Shown: positions 1 through 13,434 of the stretch, piece by piece
How the letters are laid out: the number at the start of each line of letters is the position of its first letter
Numbering within the stretch: the stretch's first letter is position 1
Source: Thamnaconus septentrionalis
Taxonomy: Eukaryota > Chordata > Actinopteri > Tetraodontiformes > Monacanthidae
Reading direction: 5' to 3'
Length of the DNA stretch: 64,000 nt
NCBI GenBank assembly: GCA_009823395.1
Contig: CM020516.1
Span: 8,015,001 to 8,079,000, forward strand
The notes under the pieces: model-generated
What the model saw: only the letters and a program-made list of their open reading frames with translations
Told to the model about the DNA's origin: nothing
Database searches by the model: none
Program-made: the position numbers and the translations under genes

Positions 1-494
1 AATTGAATGCAATCTGGACATTACAGTGGAATTAGAGGGAAATTTTAGTTGATTGCTTCTAACTTTAAGACCTAAAGATGCTGCACCGATAGCTGCTAAT
101 TATTCTCAGGTCACAACATGACATAAAATGGCTTTGGTAGAAGTTTAAAAATAATAGATAGCAACACGCACTGTCAAATAAGAATGTTAATATGAAAAAT
201 TAAAGTGGTGCAAGGCCTAAGCATTTCGATCCAAGGCCAGCAACACTTAAGTGTCCATCCTGAAAATGTTTAATTGTCCCACTGACGGACAACTGGAACC
301 AAGCACAGACGCATTTCCAACAAGTCTTCCTCAGTGTGCATGTTCGTCCAGCACGTCCTGGTCAAGCAAGAGTGTTGCTGGCCGTTTTTCAGTTTTTTGG
401 CACTCCAAACAGGTTTGCCAATCTGTCACAACTGATCGAATTCTGTAGGTTTAAAGGGGCATTCCTACCACTTTTGAATGAGGTCTGGAGGTCA
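1..494. other. Unique sequence, no feature recognised
   Basis: AT-rich single-copy-looking DNA. Short ORFs on both strands have no recognisable motif. I see no splice-site pair, repeat or structured RNA here. Confidence 0.6.
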
Positions 495-790
495 CGCAGG
501 TGCGGTGGACAGCGCTGTTGCCTCAACGCGTGAAGTTCGACTCCGGAAGTTTCACGTTCACCTTGGTTCCGCCCGGGTTCCCTCAGAGACATGCGGGTGA
601 CTCTGGATTGTCCTTGGGTGTGAATGTGAGCGCGGCTGGTTGTTTATCTCTGTAAGTGTCTCGGTAATAAAGTGGTGACTTGTCCAGGGTGCAACCTCAC
701 CTTCACCCCGGACGGCCGGCACAGACTCCAGCGCCTCTGCAGCCGTGCGTGTAGTCCAAGCAGTAAATATAAAGAATAAAGTGGATTAAA
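495..790 (+). mobile_element. Decayed tRNA-derived SINE
   Basis: The head is tRNA-like. A box-B-like GTTCGACTCC lies at 535-544, preceded about 30 bases upstream by a degenerate box-A-like stretch (GCGGTGGACAGCGCTG). The body carries blocks I recognise from a widespread fish SINE-type repeat: GGTGACTCTGGATTG near 596, a GTGTGAATGTGAGCGCGGCTGG stretch near 619, GTGACTTGTCCAGGGTGCA near 674, and CAGACTCCAGC near 722. The 3' end is A-rich. The element is diverged, so exact ends and family name are uncertain. Family assignment rests on memory of common teleost repeats, not a search. Confidence 0.55.
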
Positions 791-917
791 CCTGGTCGAG
801 GTCCTTGTAGACGTAAGTATATCAGTCACGTCTCCATCTGGACGGATACCTGCAGTCTGAAGCCGGGCTTTACCACAGACTGGTGCCAACAGCCATAATT
901 AAGCCCATTCCTTAGAG

Positions 918-1483
918 CATTGGAGTTCAAACTCTGGCCCGTGGGCCACATTTGGCCCTGCAAGTGTAGTTATATTTGGCCTGCAAGGTATTAAACAGCA
1001 TATGTTCTGCTAATACGACAAATCCCAGAATGCTCTGCTGGTATTTTGGCGTGTCAATCAGGACAGGACGTTCATTGAAGGATATTATTATGACTTAATT
1101 GGGTTTTTGTTGTTATTATATTTTTACAGGAATAATTAGCTTGTGGAAAAAGGTCACTTTTTCCAGCCTTAAATTAAAGTCATAAGGCTCCAAATAAAAA
1201 ATAGGCGTACAATTTTTATTTACATTTGATTTATTTTGCTGAGTTTTTTTTTAAAATTTGGAATTCGATTTTGCACGTGTGCAGTATGAAGTTATTTATT
1301 GTATAATATTAAGCTTTGCTTTGTTCCATATTCAGGTTCAAGCAAAAGTTGTTTGGGTCCATATAAAAAGGTTCACTTGTCTATCTGGACGAAGATGTTT
1401 TCAATAAATATCAATGTTGGCTTGCAACTTTGTCCAAGTTCTAAATTTTGTTCCCACTGTGTATTTGAGTTTGAGTAACATTG
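918..1483. mobile_element. hAT-like non-autonomous element, decayed
   Basis: The left end (GAGTTCAAACTC followed by TGGCCCGTGGGCC) and the right end (CCCACTGTGTATTTGAGTTTGAG near 1453-1475) are imperfect inverted copies of each other, sharing a CTCAAACTC-type core. TTCAAACTCTGGCCCGTGGGCC and CACTGTGTATTTGAGTTTGA are termini I associate with hAT/Charlie-type deletion derivatives in fish genomes. The interior is AT-rich and non-coding. I could not find a matching 8-bp target duplication, so the outer boundaries are approximate. Confidence 0.5.
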
Positions 1484-1484
1484 T

Positions 1485-3766
1485 AACTTGCAAAGTCGGG
1501 TGGAGCAGCGAGGCCGAGCTGCTGCTGCGTGATGGAGGCAAAGCCGTGGGCAGGCAGCTCACCCTCGGGCGGAGCGGGCAACAGGAGAGAGAGGGCGGTG
1601 GGGGCTGGCGAGACGAGGCGGGGTGGGGGGGGGGTGTTTTGCAGGAGTCAGCTGGCCAAACAGACGGGGCCTAACTGACTGACTCCCCCCGTTGGGTTTC
1701 ATTAAAGCTCGTCTTGACGTTAAAGCCTGTTTAATCCACTCTCGCAGCCACGCCGACCACAACAGGGCTGTTTGCGGCGTCTCTATCTTTAGCAGTCAGC
1801 GCCCGGCCAGAAACTTTTCCATCTCGGCTCCATTATTAAAGCAATTGCGTAAAATTACCCTCCTCCGACCCCCTGCTTCCCCTCTCAGCTCAACCTCTAA
1901 AAGCCTCAAATGACAAGTTTTTTTTCTTACTTTGAAGGAAACGGCTCTGCAGCCATGACAGGAAGGGTTTTCAGCATCAGTCGCTCCAGTTTCATGTGAT
2001 GCAACTTGTCTGTCTGCAGCTCTGCTGCACCTCTCTCACCTCCGTTACTCCCTGTGCACCGTGAGCTTCCCCCCACTTGTCGCTTTGCTTGCAGCTAGTT
2101 TTGCTTCGTTGTCCAATGGTGTCAAGTTTCCTCTCGAGAAGACCTGTGAAGTTTTTTGTTTGTTGTGTTGTTGTTGCCGTCACAGACCACTTTCTTGGTG
2201 TTGTTCCCACTCGTGTAGCATAACATACCTGCTCGCTGCACCTTGCTGGTGCAGCAGGTTGCTTACCATCTTGCACTCTTGGGAAAAGGTTTAATGGGTT
2301 TGTTTATTCATTGGAAATGTAATTTTCACATCAGGGCTTGTTCATTAAAATCCTGCAAATTACAATAAGGTGCATTACTGCAGATGCAGTTGAGACTATA
2401 TAGGAAATCTGCCTTACGGTGACACTCATGCTTTGCTCGCGTTTTACAAGGTTTCCACGAGCGTTGCCCAGCGTAGCAGCTTATTAGCAGTGATAAGGTG
2501 CTCACCGCTTTGAAGAGTTGGGGGGGCGACAACGCCGCTCCATGTTTACATTAGGATATTGTGCGTGTTCTGCACACACCGACACGTCCGGGGCGGAGGT
2601 AATGGCTGCGAGTTACAGCTCGGAGGTCAGGTGCTGGCCCAGTGGAGGGCTGATTCACGGAGGTCACGGATGTGGTGGCGTCTGCCGGGAACAGGCGGCT
2701 CTTCCATGCGTCGGACTCAGTGCGACGACTTGACTTTGCCTTCGAAACGTTTAATTAACCCCTGCGCTCAGGAATCGCTCAGAGTTTTCTCCCCTCAGGT
2801 CGAGTTTCTGCCGCCTCCTCGTCCCTCCCTGTCCACCCTCCTGGGGTGGAATTCATATTCCCCTCTAATAACTGACTGCTCTTTTATGTCCGCGCCGTCT
2901 GTTCTGAGGGGGCAGATCAATACCAACTGGCTCGGCGTCCTTTTTCAGCGGAGGCTCCTTGGGGGGGGGGGTTTACATGCAGAAAAGACAGCAGTGTGTT
3001 CCAGGGAGACGAGTGGGTTGTATGACAACAGGGTGATTATTCTCCTGTGAGATATTTTTCTATAAATACAAAGAGGAGAAACTAAGGAACGGCGTGTTTA
3101 CATCTTCCTACTGAGGCATTGAAGTAAATATACATAATAGCGCCGCAATAAAAAAAAAGGAGAAAAAAATGATGATGATGGATGTTTGACTTCGCTACCA
3201 ACTCCCAATATGCAGCCATGAATTTATTCATCATAATTAATATTGCTTTCATTTGTGGGCTCTTCATTATTCAGAGTTAATGTAGTTTTATTGATTGCAT
3301 TAAAGATTGAGGCCCGGCCCAGCACAGACTCGGCCACATGCGGAATCTATTATCAGACTCCACGCAGCGGCTGCAGGAGCTTCGCAGCCTCGATGTGCAG
3401 CTCGCTGCTTTGCAGAGACTCTGTCCGAGGTTGCGCCGGTCTGCGCCTGCACGTTTAGGATGTTAATAAGAAAGCAATTAACCTGTGGTGACACAGTCAC
3501 TCAGCTCTGTGTCGCTCTGGCTAATGCCAGATCGTGTTTTGGGAGCGAGTGGATAATTACCCTTAAATCAGTCGGGAGTGAATTGACTGGATTTAAAATC
3601 TTATGTAATAAATGTATAGGTCATTTTGGATCAAACCCCAGAATTAGCCCTTCCAAAACTGCCGTTCCAGTATTTTGTGAAATTGTTCATGTGAATTAAA
3701 GTATCTTAAACTGCCTTTGTGAGTGGTGCAAAAACCTTTTACAATTTGTTAAGCATAATCTATCAG
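1485..3766. other. Unique sequence, no gene recognised
   Basis: This holds G-runs at 1621-1635 and 2951-2961 and scattered short ORFs on both strands, the longest being 163 codons on the plus strand (2559-3050). None has a recognisable domain or convincing splice sites. The uniform base composition and lack of repeats fit intron or intergenic DNA. Confidence 0.55.
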
Positions 3767-3768
3767 TA

Positions 3769-3902
3769 GCTGTGTTTCCATTGCCCCTAGAATTGTGCAA
3801 AACCTCAGTATTGCAATAAAGAATTGGTCATGGAAACACCTAGATTTCCAAATTTTAGAAGCATCGCTTTTATTTCGTGAAAAACTGTCATGGAAACCCA
3901 GC
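3769..3902. mobile_element. Complete 134-bp MITE, TA target site
   Basis: The ends are inverted repeats: GCTGTGTTTCCAT at the left and ATGGAAACCCAGC at the right. TA dinucleotides flank both ends (3767-3768 and 3903-3904), as expected for a TA target duplication. Internal landmarks are CCCCTAGAATTGTGCAAAA, TTGCAATAAAGAATTGGTC and a right half reading ATCGCTTTTATTTCGTGAAAA. The same landmarks recur at 13435, 17358 and 19166, which defines one family. This copy is the short, internally deleted form. A Harbinger/ISL2EU-like origin is inferred from the Myb-like remnant in the longer copies. Confidence 0.8.
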
Positions 3903-3904
3903 TA

Positions 3905-6900
3905 GTGATGCTAAGCACAACTTCCTGTAGAAACACGGTGGCTCAGGTACCACACGTTGGAGTTTAGTCTGTTAAATGGCCTCTAATGACCTCTGGTTCC
4001 TAGACTGGAACAATCCATGGTGGGACGCTGCCAGCAAAATAGCTTATCACTTTAATTTAGTTTACACGTTCCTCTCTGAGGTGCTTAGACAGTGTTGCAC
4101 TGTGAGAGACGAGCATGTGCCACAGAAATAAACATTTTGGAAATGAGGAAGCGGCTTCGGCTTCGCGGCGCAGGCCAGATTAAACTGTTATTACATTATC
4201 ACAGCAAATAAACACAACACTGGGATGCAGTGCGGTGACACAACAGGATGACGGACCGTCCGGATGTGTTGTTTTGCTTTGTTCTTCGGATGCGATTGAA
4301 ACCCGCGTCACACAAACGGGACGCTGCCGTTTGATCCCGAATTAAAAGATGATTTTGCCCGGCTTTTTTTTTTTGTGAACTCATAAACAATTTATCTGAT
4401 TAAATGCACTTTGTGACACATGTGGAAGCCATTTAAGCGGAGGCTGCGTGGGTTCGCTTCACGGTTACGATGATGGTAAAACAACAGTGACGGCTGTCGG
4501 AGGGCCAGGATTGAATTCTGCAGGAGCTCAGAGCGGAGAAAGTCTACGACGCGCGCTGACTGACGGCACGGAGGGGGAAGGTTAACGCGGGTCGCACGGA
4601 AACGAGCTGAAAGGAGCTCCGTCGCACCTGCCTCACAGCCTCTCCAGTGACAGACGTGGACACGGTTGGACGGCGGCGGATTGGAAATCGGCGCCTCTGC
4701 GACTCCCACGTTCTGTTTTGTGTGACGAGTCGGCCGCGCTCTGATTACATATCGCCCGGTTGCGCACGCATGTCTGTGATTGGCGAGAGCTGCTTAGCGG
4801 CATGTGAGGCGACGACTGATGACTCGCGTTTTCCAAATGTCACAACAAGAACTTCCTCACGCAGGCCCTTAATTGAAGTGCCGTAATCACTCAGCGGCGC
4901 CGCCGTGATTACATTCCTGTCAAAAGGAGAAAAAAAAAAGGAAAACGGAGTCTGACATGAAATATTGTATTTAGGTCAACAACAGGGGATACTTAACCCC
5001 ACCCCACCCCCCCCCCCACCCCGGCGCTCTCTCTCCTGTTTGCTCTGTTGTTTTGTTTCAGTCGAGCTCCTCCTCACTTTTTTTTTTTTTTTGCAATCAA
5101 GCGAGCATCAAGTCAGGCGAATTCTGCACCGGCACGCAGCCGAGATAAATAAATCTTTTCTTTTTTTTTGGTGTTGCCTGTGTTCACCTGAGGTGCCAAA
5201 CCTTAAATTATTTATCCTCCATCGGTTGTTTGTTTGCTTTCTTGCTGCAGGAGAAGAAGTTTTTTTTTTTTTCGACTTTAGCTGCTGGATTTGGACTTTA
5301 GCCACATGATAAAGATCGGGATTGCTTCACTGTGCGTCACTTTCAAAGGCTGGGTTTAATCCACACCTGGCCGCTGTCTCCACGCCCGTCGACCTGCCTG
5401 AGTATAATTGGACTCGAGCTCTTTTCCCTGCCACACAATTACACCGCCTTGGTCTCGGACGAGCGAAGCCGTTCACCGAACGGCCCTGCTGCCGTTGCTG
5501 CTGCTGCTGCTCCTGCTAAGAGAGAGCGGCTGATTGGCTGCTGTGCCAACCTGTTGGTAGCGATACCTGCGCCGCTGCCAGCTGTTGTGCAGAGCTGCCG
5601 TTGGAAAGTGAACAGCTGCTGCAGTGTAATTGCCCACCCAGAGCAGGAGTTTTACAGCCACTTTGGTGAGACGCACCCTCACAAGTGTTTCCCTCGGAGG
5701 CAACGTTGAGCCGCCGTTGGCCTTTGTTGAAGTGCAGCTATTGTGATTTTTTTTACCAGTATTACTGCGCACATAATGGATGCTTGTTATGTTGGCTGGA
5801 AAAGTCATTTTAGACGGTTATTTCTTCTTGACCCAGTTCGGCTTCATAAATGCGTCATGTTTTATGTTGTGCTGTGTTGGTTTGAAGTGACAGATCCTTT
5901 GCTGTGTTGCAGTTCTCTTGTATGGGACCAGTGTAACACCATGGCTCTGGGTTTTGGCTATTTCTTCTGTGATGGAATCACAAAGGTGGTTCTGAAGTGG
6001 AACATCAGAAAAAAGTTAAAGCAACGCTGCAAAGTGTTTCTACCCTGACGCGTTTGAGTCACTAACTCAGAACTGGCAGAATGTCACCCCTACCACTGAC
6101 GCAGCGACCCCAGCTGGCCCTGGAGATCAATAAGAAGTTTGATCGTAGTTTGTTGAAGCAATATTAATGATCAAAGTCGTTATTTTCCTCCTTCATTGCA
6201 CCGAAAGCAACTTTTAGACACACGTTCACATCAAAGCCGGTCAAACAGCTTGAATTTCGATTTTCCTTTGCCTTTCGCCCGAGGTCCAGGTCTGACGGGG
6301 TCAACTCGCCCAATTTTCCAAAAAAGAGATTCAAGCAACGCTTTGCTCTGACATTTCCTTTCTCTCGACTTTTAATTGACGTTTCCCACAGAGATGCGGA
6401 ACTTGTGTCGGGGGCAGGCTGAAGATGTGGAGGCAGCCCTCTGGCTAAACTCCGCGGAGGAAATCTAATCCCGGCCAACAAGACTCGAGTCCCCCAGGCG
6501 AGCCAATCAAATCCTCAAGCTGACATTTACATGAGTCAGAGGCAACAAAAACCTGGCGAAAAAAAAAAAAATAATCGCGATCCAATTTGCCGCCTTGTCT
6601 CCGCGTGTGTGAAGACGTTCTGTTTGAATGCTGCCGCCGTCTGGCCCTTCCTGCGGCGGAGCCGAAGCAGAATGAGGCGAGAGCGACGGGGATGTACGGC
6701 GAAGCCTCTGGGGATGCGAAGTGCTGCATAAGAGTAACAAGCTGGCAACAACCTGATTGCGAGGTGGAGAAGGTGAAACCTTCGCCGTCCATCAACTGGA
6801 TTGGAAATTTGGGGAAAAAATGAAAGGAAAAAAAAATGCAATATTTATCATGGCTCAGCCAGATGGACGGACGGACTGATGGACGGCCGAGCTTTGAGGG

Positions 6901-9900
6901 GTGCTGAGGTAATTAATGGCAGGAGAGATGGATTTTATTTTATTTTTTTGTCCAATATTTGCTGCTGTCGGCATTGATGAGGCTGTGTCGATGAAACGGG
7001 CCGGAAATCTCTCCAATATGCAGGCTAACAAGTCTGAAAATTAAGCAAAACCTCATTATAAATTGAAAATACTGCATTTAAGATCGACTTTGGAGAAGTT
7101 CTGAGTTACTTTACAACATTGGCTGGAATTTTTTTTAACCCTTTACGATATTTTGCAACTTTGGCTTAATGAAAAATCCTGACTAATAAAACAATTTCTT
7201 GATCACAGCGGAGACAGTCACTCTCTACAGCCAGGATTTAGTCTGACTCGCTACCTCGGAAAAGGATGAATAAATAAAGCATCATTTGAAGGGAGTCACA
7301 CCTAGAAACTAATGCAAAACACCCGGGTCGACGTCCCCAAAAGGAGCCGGATCCTCCGGATTTTCCCCGGCCGCTGCTTTTCCTGCCTGGTGTTCCGTGG
7401 AGGCGGTGGTGGAAACCTTTAACGCCTCCTCGGGGGGGTAAATACCACTTAGCAGAGTGATAACAATCTGATTGAGCTCATTTCGGGGAAGTGTGTGAAG
7501 CTCGGGGTGACATAACAGAAGTGGAACCACACCGGGGGGGGGGGGGACTAAATATATAAATAAGTAAATGAGCCGTTCAGATTGGTCATCTGTTTTCCTG
7601 TCGTCTGTTCGTTTGTTTGTGCGCGCTTGTCAGCCGGCCAAACTTGGCGTATTAAAGAGCTCTGTGACAGAAACGTTGGGCGAAGGATTTTTTTTTTCCT
7701 CCAAATTTTATTTCATACAACCTTGAACTCGGATCTGGAATCATCCGACTCCGAGGTATCGCTGAAACGGGGGAGAACCGTTGCGGGACTAGACAGCCCG
7801 AATACATTAGCCGGAGTGGCGTCGTCGTCGGGATGAAAAGCAGGCCAGCAGCAGAAGAGGGGATGGATGGAAATGCCTGGCACGTCTCCATACAAGCGCT
7901 TTTTTGGCAGTGTGTCGTCGGACAAAAAAAAAAGAAAAGAGAAGAAAAAAGAAAGAAAGCTGTTTATTGGCTTAGTACCCTCCATGTTTCTTTGAAATGT
8001 AATCATAACCCAAACTGGCCTTATTTATTGTATATACAGGCAGCTCCCGGAGTCGCAGGAGCTTTATTATTTATCAATATTTAGTCAGCTGAATATATAG
8101 CGTAAACGTCTGTGTACAACGACTGCGGCAGCCCGAGTTGAAAAACCAGGAGTCCTGGCATTAAATCTCCCCGACCAGGAAGGAAAAGGCTCCGGCAGCG
8201 GCCCAGCCGAACACAGAGACAATGAGGGTGCGACTTTCCATGCAAGCTAAAGAAAAGTGATCAAGATTGATCTGCAGCCCGGTCGCAGATGGTTCACTTC
8301 CGAAATCTCATTCACCCGTCTTGCAGAGCTTCGTATTAAAGCGCTTTTTAGTCCAAATTTGGGATTTCTTTGGCCAGTCGCCTTCCTTGGAGTTTTTGTG
8401 AAAGTAGGAAGTTGCTTTTTTTGCCTGCTGTCTTTATACGCCCAAGTACAAGATCTAAAATACCTGCGAGTTCAATTCTAGGGGTAACGCAAACGCAGCT
8501 ACTGACACAGGGTTTTCACTGGCTTTAAAGTGAAATAAGTTTGAAAAGAAATAGATAAACCAACTTCATGATACACAATACAAGGAGCTTCCAGGACAAC
8601 TTCCTGTCGCTTCCTCTCATTCTCAGTCCAGCTCCTCCAGCCGTGTTTCACTTGTTGCCGACGGCTCTCGGTAAACTCCTGGAGTTTTCCTCCGTGTCTG
8701 CGCCACCTCTCTGCCGTCCCGCCGCCGCTGTTTCTGTTTGTTTAACCACTCGTCCCTTATCCAGATTAGTCTCACCAAAGCTCTTTAAATTAATCTCATT
8801 AAATGTCTTTTCCAAGAAGAAACGTTGAGGGGCCCGCTTCAGAGTTCTGCAGCCTCCCGGGCTCCTATCATTGCTTCACTCACTTTCTGACTAATCCTCA
8901 GCTGCTGAGAACCGCCAGGGGAGCGCGGCGACTCCTCGCAAACTCTTTTTTTCTATTTATTTTTTTTATACATTGCCCATCAGCTTTGGAGGAGCTATTA
9001 GGAGCTACTATGCTAAATTAAATTTGAAGAGCCTGTGAAACACAAGTCGACTGGTAATGCGGCGCGGCTCTTTGCTGTCCATACATCATAATCAGCATGT
9101 GACAAAGATTATTTACATTGTTCACCATCCAATATTTGGGTTTCTTCCCTCTTTCTTTATTTTTCAAATTACATTTCCATCTTTAGTTCGCCAGCACTAT
9201 CTCCCGCTAAGGTGACGGTGGTTAATCACGCCGCCGCCACAGTCTATGTGTTTTAATTAGCAGCGCTTTGGTGCGGCTTATGATCGAGAGCGTTGGCCCT
9301 CGCACGGAATGCCTTGTCACGGAGCGAGCAACATTAATAAGGTACCAGTGATGAGAGCCGGAGCCGCGGACTCCTTTCGAAATACATCATCCCGTGTTTT
9401 TTTTTTTTTTGCCCGAGCCCAGAGCCAGATGTCTAAATCCACCAGCATTTGTCTCGAACGAATGTTCGAGCGGCCGGGCGGCGCCCAAGAGTGAAACGAG
9501 AAGTCTGTCACCGATGTTTGAAAGCGTAGTTGCGTTCTAATGAGGTTATCTCATTAGGAAAAAAATTGACGCTGGCAAAAGTTTCAGGTGCGGCCAGACG
9601 AGTCGTGGGGAGTCTGAGGAGCTGACAAACTCTGTGCTCAGGCCCTTTTAAGGTCTTAACGAAGCAGAGGCGCAGACGGTGAACGACAGGAAAGTGCGAA
9701 ATGCACGGCAGGAAGGATGTTGAAGGGTTTTTGACAGGATGTTTGAATGTTTTGGGGTCCAAATTTCCACACAGAGGTGTTTCACCTGTACGACGATGTT
9801 GGTGGGACTTTTTAAGGCTGATGAGACGCGACTTCACTGCCTCGTGAGGCTTGTAATACTGTTGCTTCTAATTGTTTGTGTCTCGTTTATGTGAGAGACA

Positions 9901-10179
9901 CTGCAAAGTCACCGGCTGCTGTTGCCGATGCAGTGCGGCCGCCGCCATTGGTCTGTTTGTTTGTTTGCCTATTATCGAGTGTGCGGGGTCGCACAAAAGG
10001 ATAGCTGGAATTCAGCTGGTGAAATAGACAAACGCTGCTGCTGCTGCAGAACAGCCGCTGTTGTAATCACGAAGTTATCATTCCTACCGTGACTGTTGAG
10101 ATTATAATACATTTTTTGCATTCCATTTTTTGTGATATTATATTATATTATAATATACAGTATTGTATAGTTGTGTGTA
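3905..10179. other. Long unique interval, no gene recognised
   Basis: About 6 kb of mixed-composition DNA with homopolymer runs, such as C-rich 4997-5022 and G13 at 7534-7546, and small ORFs on both strands. Several ORFs overlap on opposite strands, and many contain translated poly-T or poly-A, so they look like chance frames. I found no exon with both a convincing acceptor and donor. Conserved non-coding elements could be present, but this cannot be seen from one sequence. Confidence 0.5.
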
Positions 10180-10421
10180 GCACTTCAAACACCCTTATCT
10201 GTACTTGCCACTTTTTTAAAGAAATCTTTTTAACTTGTAATTTTGTATTTTTGAATATCTGTAAAACTTGTATTTAACTGCCACTTGCCACTTTTTTCAA
10301 ATTCTCTTCTTTTTTTCTTTTTTTTTTTTACACTTTCTTTATTCCTTGCATGCCACACCATCATTTCACTGCCATGTCACGTGACATGTGACAAATACAA
10401 TCTTTTGAATCTTTGAATCTT
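10180..10421 (+). mobile_element. LINE-like 3' tail (L2/CR1 type)
   Basis: The segment ends with CATGTGACAAATACAATC followed by an iterated TTTTGAATCTTTGAATCT tail. That is the usual 3' end form of fish L2/CR1-type non-LTR retrotransposons (GTGACAAATAAAATTTGA-like plus a short tandem tail). Upstream, CCACTTGCCACTTTTTT occurs twice (about 10207 and 10281). No reverse transcriptase coding region is visible, so this would be a heavily 5'-truncated copy. Confidence 0.5.
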
Positions 10422-12049
10422 CTGCCATGTTTTGTTGTTGCGCGACTGCTTGAGGCCACATTTGTCATCATCGTTCCATCATCGCCATCGTCTTCATCAT
10501 TGAGCGTCACTGTTGGAGAATCTTCAGGCTGCGGATGTTGTATTTGTTTGGCCTTTGTTATGACTAGTTGGGGTTTATATTTTGCAGTGCTTGTTTTAAA
10601 TTACTAAAAACCAGCATTTAAAACAACAGAACGAGATTCCTTTTTTTCTTTTATCTTGAAATTATTCCGTTGCATAGAAAGATTTTCATGGGAATCTTTG
10701 TATTTGTATTCAGTAGTGAGTAGCATGAACACACCGAGTGGTTTGTCCTTTTTATCCGGCTTGTAATAATGTCTTCCATTGATTCTGGGGAGCTCTGCCC
10801 AATCTCTCTGAGGATTTTTATCCCAACCAACTATTTTCCAGCCATTTTCCGCCACTTACCACAACAATGCAGGCCCGCCTGAACTTTTACACCTTTCTGG
10901 ACTAGACAAAGTGGCTCCTGGCCTTTTATTGGAGCGCCGTGCTCTTGATTATACGGCCGTGTTCGCCGTCTGCCAGAGGAAGTGGAAGGACGTGAGGCCG
11001 GTGGAGGCGGCGAGGTCTTTCGATCTCCGGCCCCACCGCCATTCATCACCACGACATATGCAAATGAGTGCAGGGTGTCGCTGAGACCTGCAGGCAGCAG
11101 GGCCACTGCGTTCGCGCGTCACCTGCAATGAGCGTGTCCATCGTCCAGGATCCAGAGTTTGTGAGATGTGTCGTAATCTTGCACATCTTTGTTATATCAG
11201 GTTTGTTTTTTTTGTTTAGTTTTTTTATTTGTTGCACATCTGCCAAAAGGTGAGTTGAGCTGGAGATTCGGCCCCCGAGCATCTTGTGTCGTCTCCGCTC
11301 GACTTGGCTTTGACTAAGCAATTAACACGTGTTATTCCTCTGGGTCGTGACAGAGACGGAGGTTTGAGGAGGGGGATGGGGTGGGAAACGTGGGGGGGGG
11401 GGGGGATGATGTAACATTTTTGAACTGCGGCAAAAAAAAGCCCCACTCCCACTTGAAAAGGAAATGGAGGAGCAAAAAAAGCTTCAGCGGCTGAATCCAC
11501 AGCCTCCTTTTTCGTGTGATTCCTGAGTTTTGTAGACTCGCTCGTGTGAACATTAAAGAAAGCGTTTCTTCTTCGAGCCAACCGTGCCAATTCTAAAAAA
11601 AAAAAGAGGCGAACACGAAGGCATTTCACATTCTGCTGTCGCGCCTGTTTTCTATGCATTAATATTCCCCAAACTGCAGGGATTTTTTTTTTCAGTTGTT
11701 GTTGTTGTTTTTGACATGAAATATCAAAGTTTCATGAGGTCCTCTAAAGCATCAAACGCAGCTCGCTCTGACATATGGCGAAGGGGGGAAAAAAAAAGTC
11801 TGCGGGGCTGGAGTGACTGCAGCCAAAACCAAGTGAAAATGGAAAATTCATTTAGAAGAAAAGCCTCCGACTGAGTGAGCAATATATCACATTCATAATG
11901 AATGATTATGAAAGTTGGAGTCCTCGGGTTCCAGTTTCCCTCCCCGAGTACTTTATTTTTTTTCCCGAGAAGTGTGCGGATTGCGTGTTTTCTCTTCAAA
12001 TTGCAGTTTCTTTTACAAAGTGGTGCTGCTTTTAAGTTCTGCCGCTTGT

Positions 12050-12092
12050 GAGGAGGAGGAGGAGCAGGACGAGGAGGAGGAGGAGGAGGAGA
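12050..12092. repeat. (GAG)n trinucleotide tract
   Basis: Near-pure GAG/AGG purine repeat interrupted by GCAGGAC near 12064. The translated runs of glutamate in overlapping frames are a consequence of the repeat. Confidence 0.9.
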
Positions 12093-13205
12093 TGCGTGAG
12101 GAAGGAATCTATATTTTTGGAAAGTTGCGGCTGCCATCAATGTGCGTGTAAATCCATTGTGAGCCGTCAGCCACTCGCTCCTTGCTTACACTTGGCCTAA
12201 TGAATCATTAATTGGGTGCCGCGGCCGCAGCCCCGCAGTGAGTCAGAGCAGAATTAAGTCTCGATCCGGCGAAGCCGACGGAGAACAAAAGGAGCTCGGG
12301 AGCCTCGGAGTCTTTTCCTTCTCCGCGGCTTTCAATCCGACAGCACCAGCGTTCCTGGATGACGCCGCCGAACTGGCTGATCCACGACTGTTTACTGTAT
12401 TTTCTATTAATTATTCCACGACCACCTGATGATCAGTGCTGCAAATATTTCCAGGCTTGAAACACATAAGTGATTTGTTGTGTGTGCTTTTTTTTTTGTT
12501 GTCATTTTTTTCAGTTTTGCATGAAATGATGTCCTGATAAATGATGTATTTGAGAGAAAAGTTGCTACCAAGTAGAGAAACCTTCACTCTCAGATATATG
12601 TATTGATATTTCACTGAAGCCCTCTTGATCTGAAAGCTTTGCCATAGTTTACACGTTCCCCACGCAATGTTTACTGCAGAGTTATTTAATCCGACGGCAT
12701 TATGCCTGAATTTCAAACAACAAGAGCCAAAAAAAAAAGGAAAATCCTTCCGATGGCGTCAAGGGCGTTTTATTCACTTTTCATCAGCTCCAAAATTCTT
12801 TCATTAGCTGCCTGTTGAGACTCGGGCGTCACAGCCTTGCAGTCATTAGCATACACCTCGGTGCCATTATCCATTTGTCGGGTAATAAATTGTAACCCCG
12901 ACGAATAAATGGCTGCTGGCCTCCCACCGGACGAGCGAAATGAAAACAAATCATGCAGTAATTTGGTGCAAACCCCCGAAAGGCTCCTCACAACTTTTCC
13001 TGCCGCTCACTGAGGGTTTTTGTTTTTTGCGACTTGCTTGAACTCCTCCACGTTTGTCTGGAACTTTGACCAAATCGGCTCTGAATTTTTTTTTTGGGGT
13101 GGAGTGATGTTCTCGGCCTTGTGCACCGTGGCTCACTTCCTGAATCTTTTCACTGGCTTCTGTTTCTCCCGAGGACAAGAGGCTCTCAATAAGACGGCTG
13201 CTTCC

Positions 13206-13246
<41 letters not shown>

Positions 13247-13247
13247 G
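13206..13247. repeat. (GTCT)n microsatellite
   Basis: About ten perfect GTCT units followed by a variant GCCT unit. Confidence 0.95.
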
Positions 13248-13434
13248 CCTGCGTCAGAGTGCGTGCGTACGTGCACGGTGGAGGCTCAGCTGCTCTAATT
13301 GGTAATAACCCTTCAGCTGTCACAACAGGGGGCTCGTAGCAGCTTTTCAGACAGAAACAAGACTCGCTTGTTTCCTGTTTTATCACCGGCGTTGGGTTTT
13401 AGTTTCTGGGGCTTTTGAGTTTGGAGAGTCGCTA

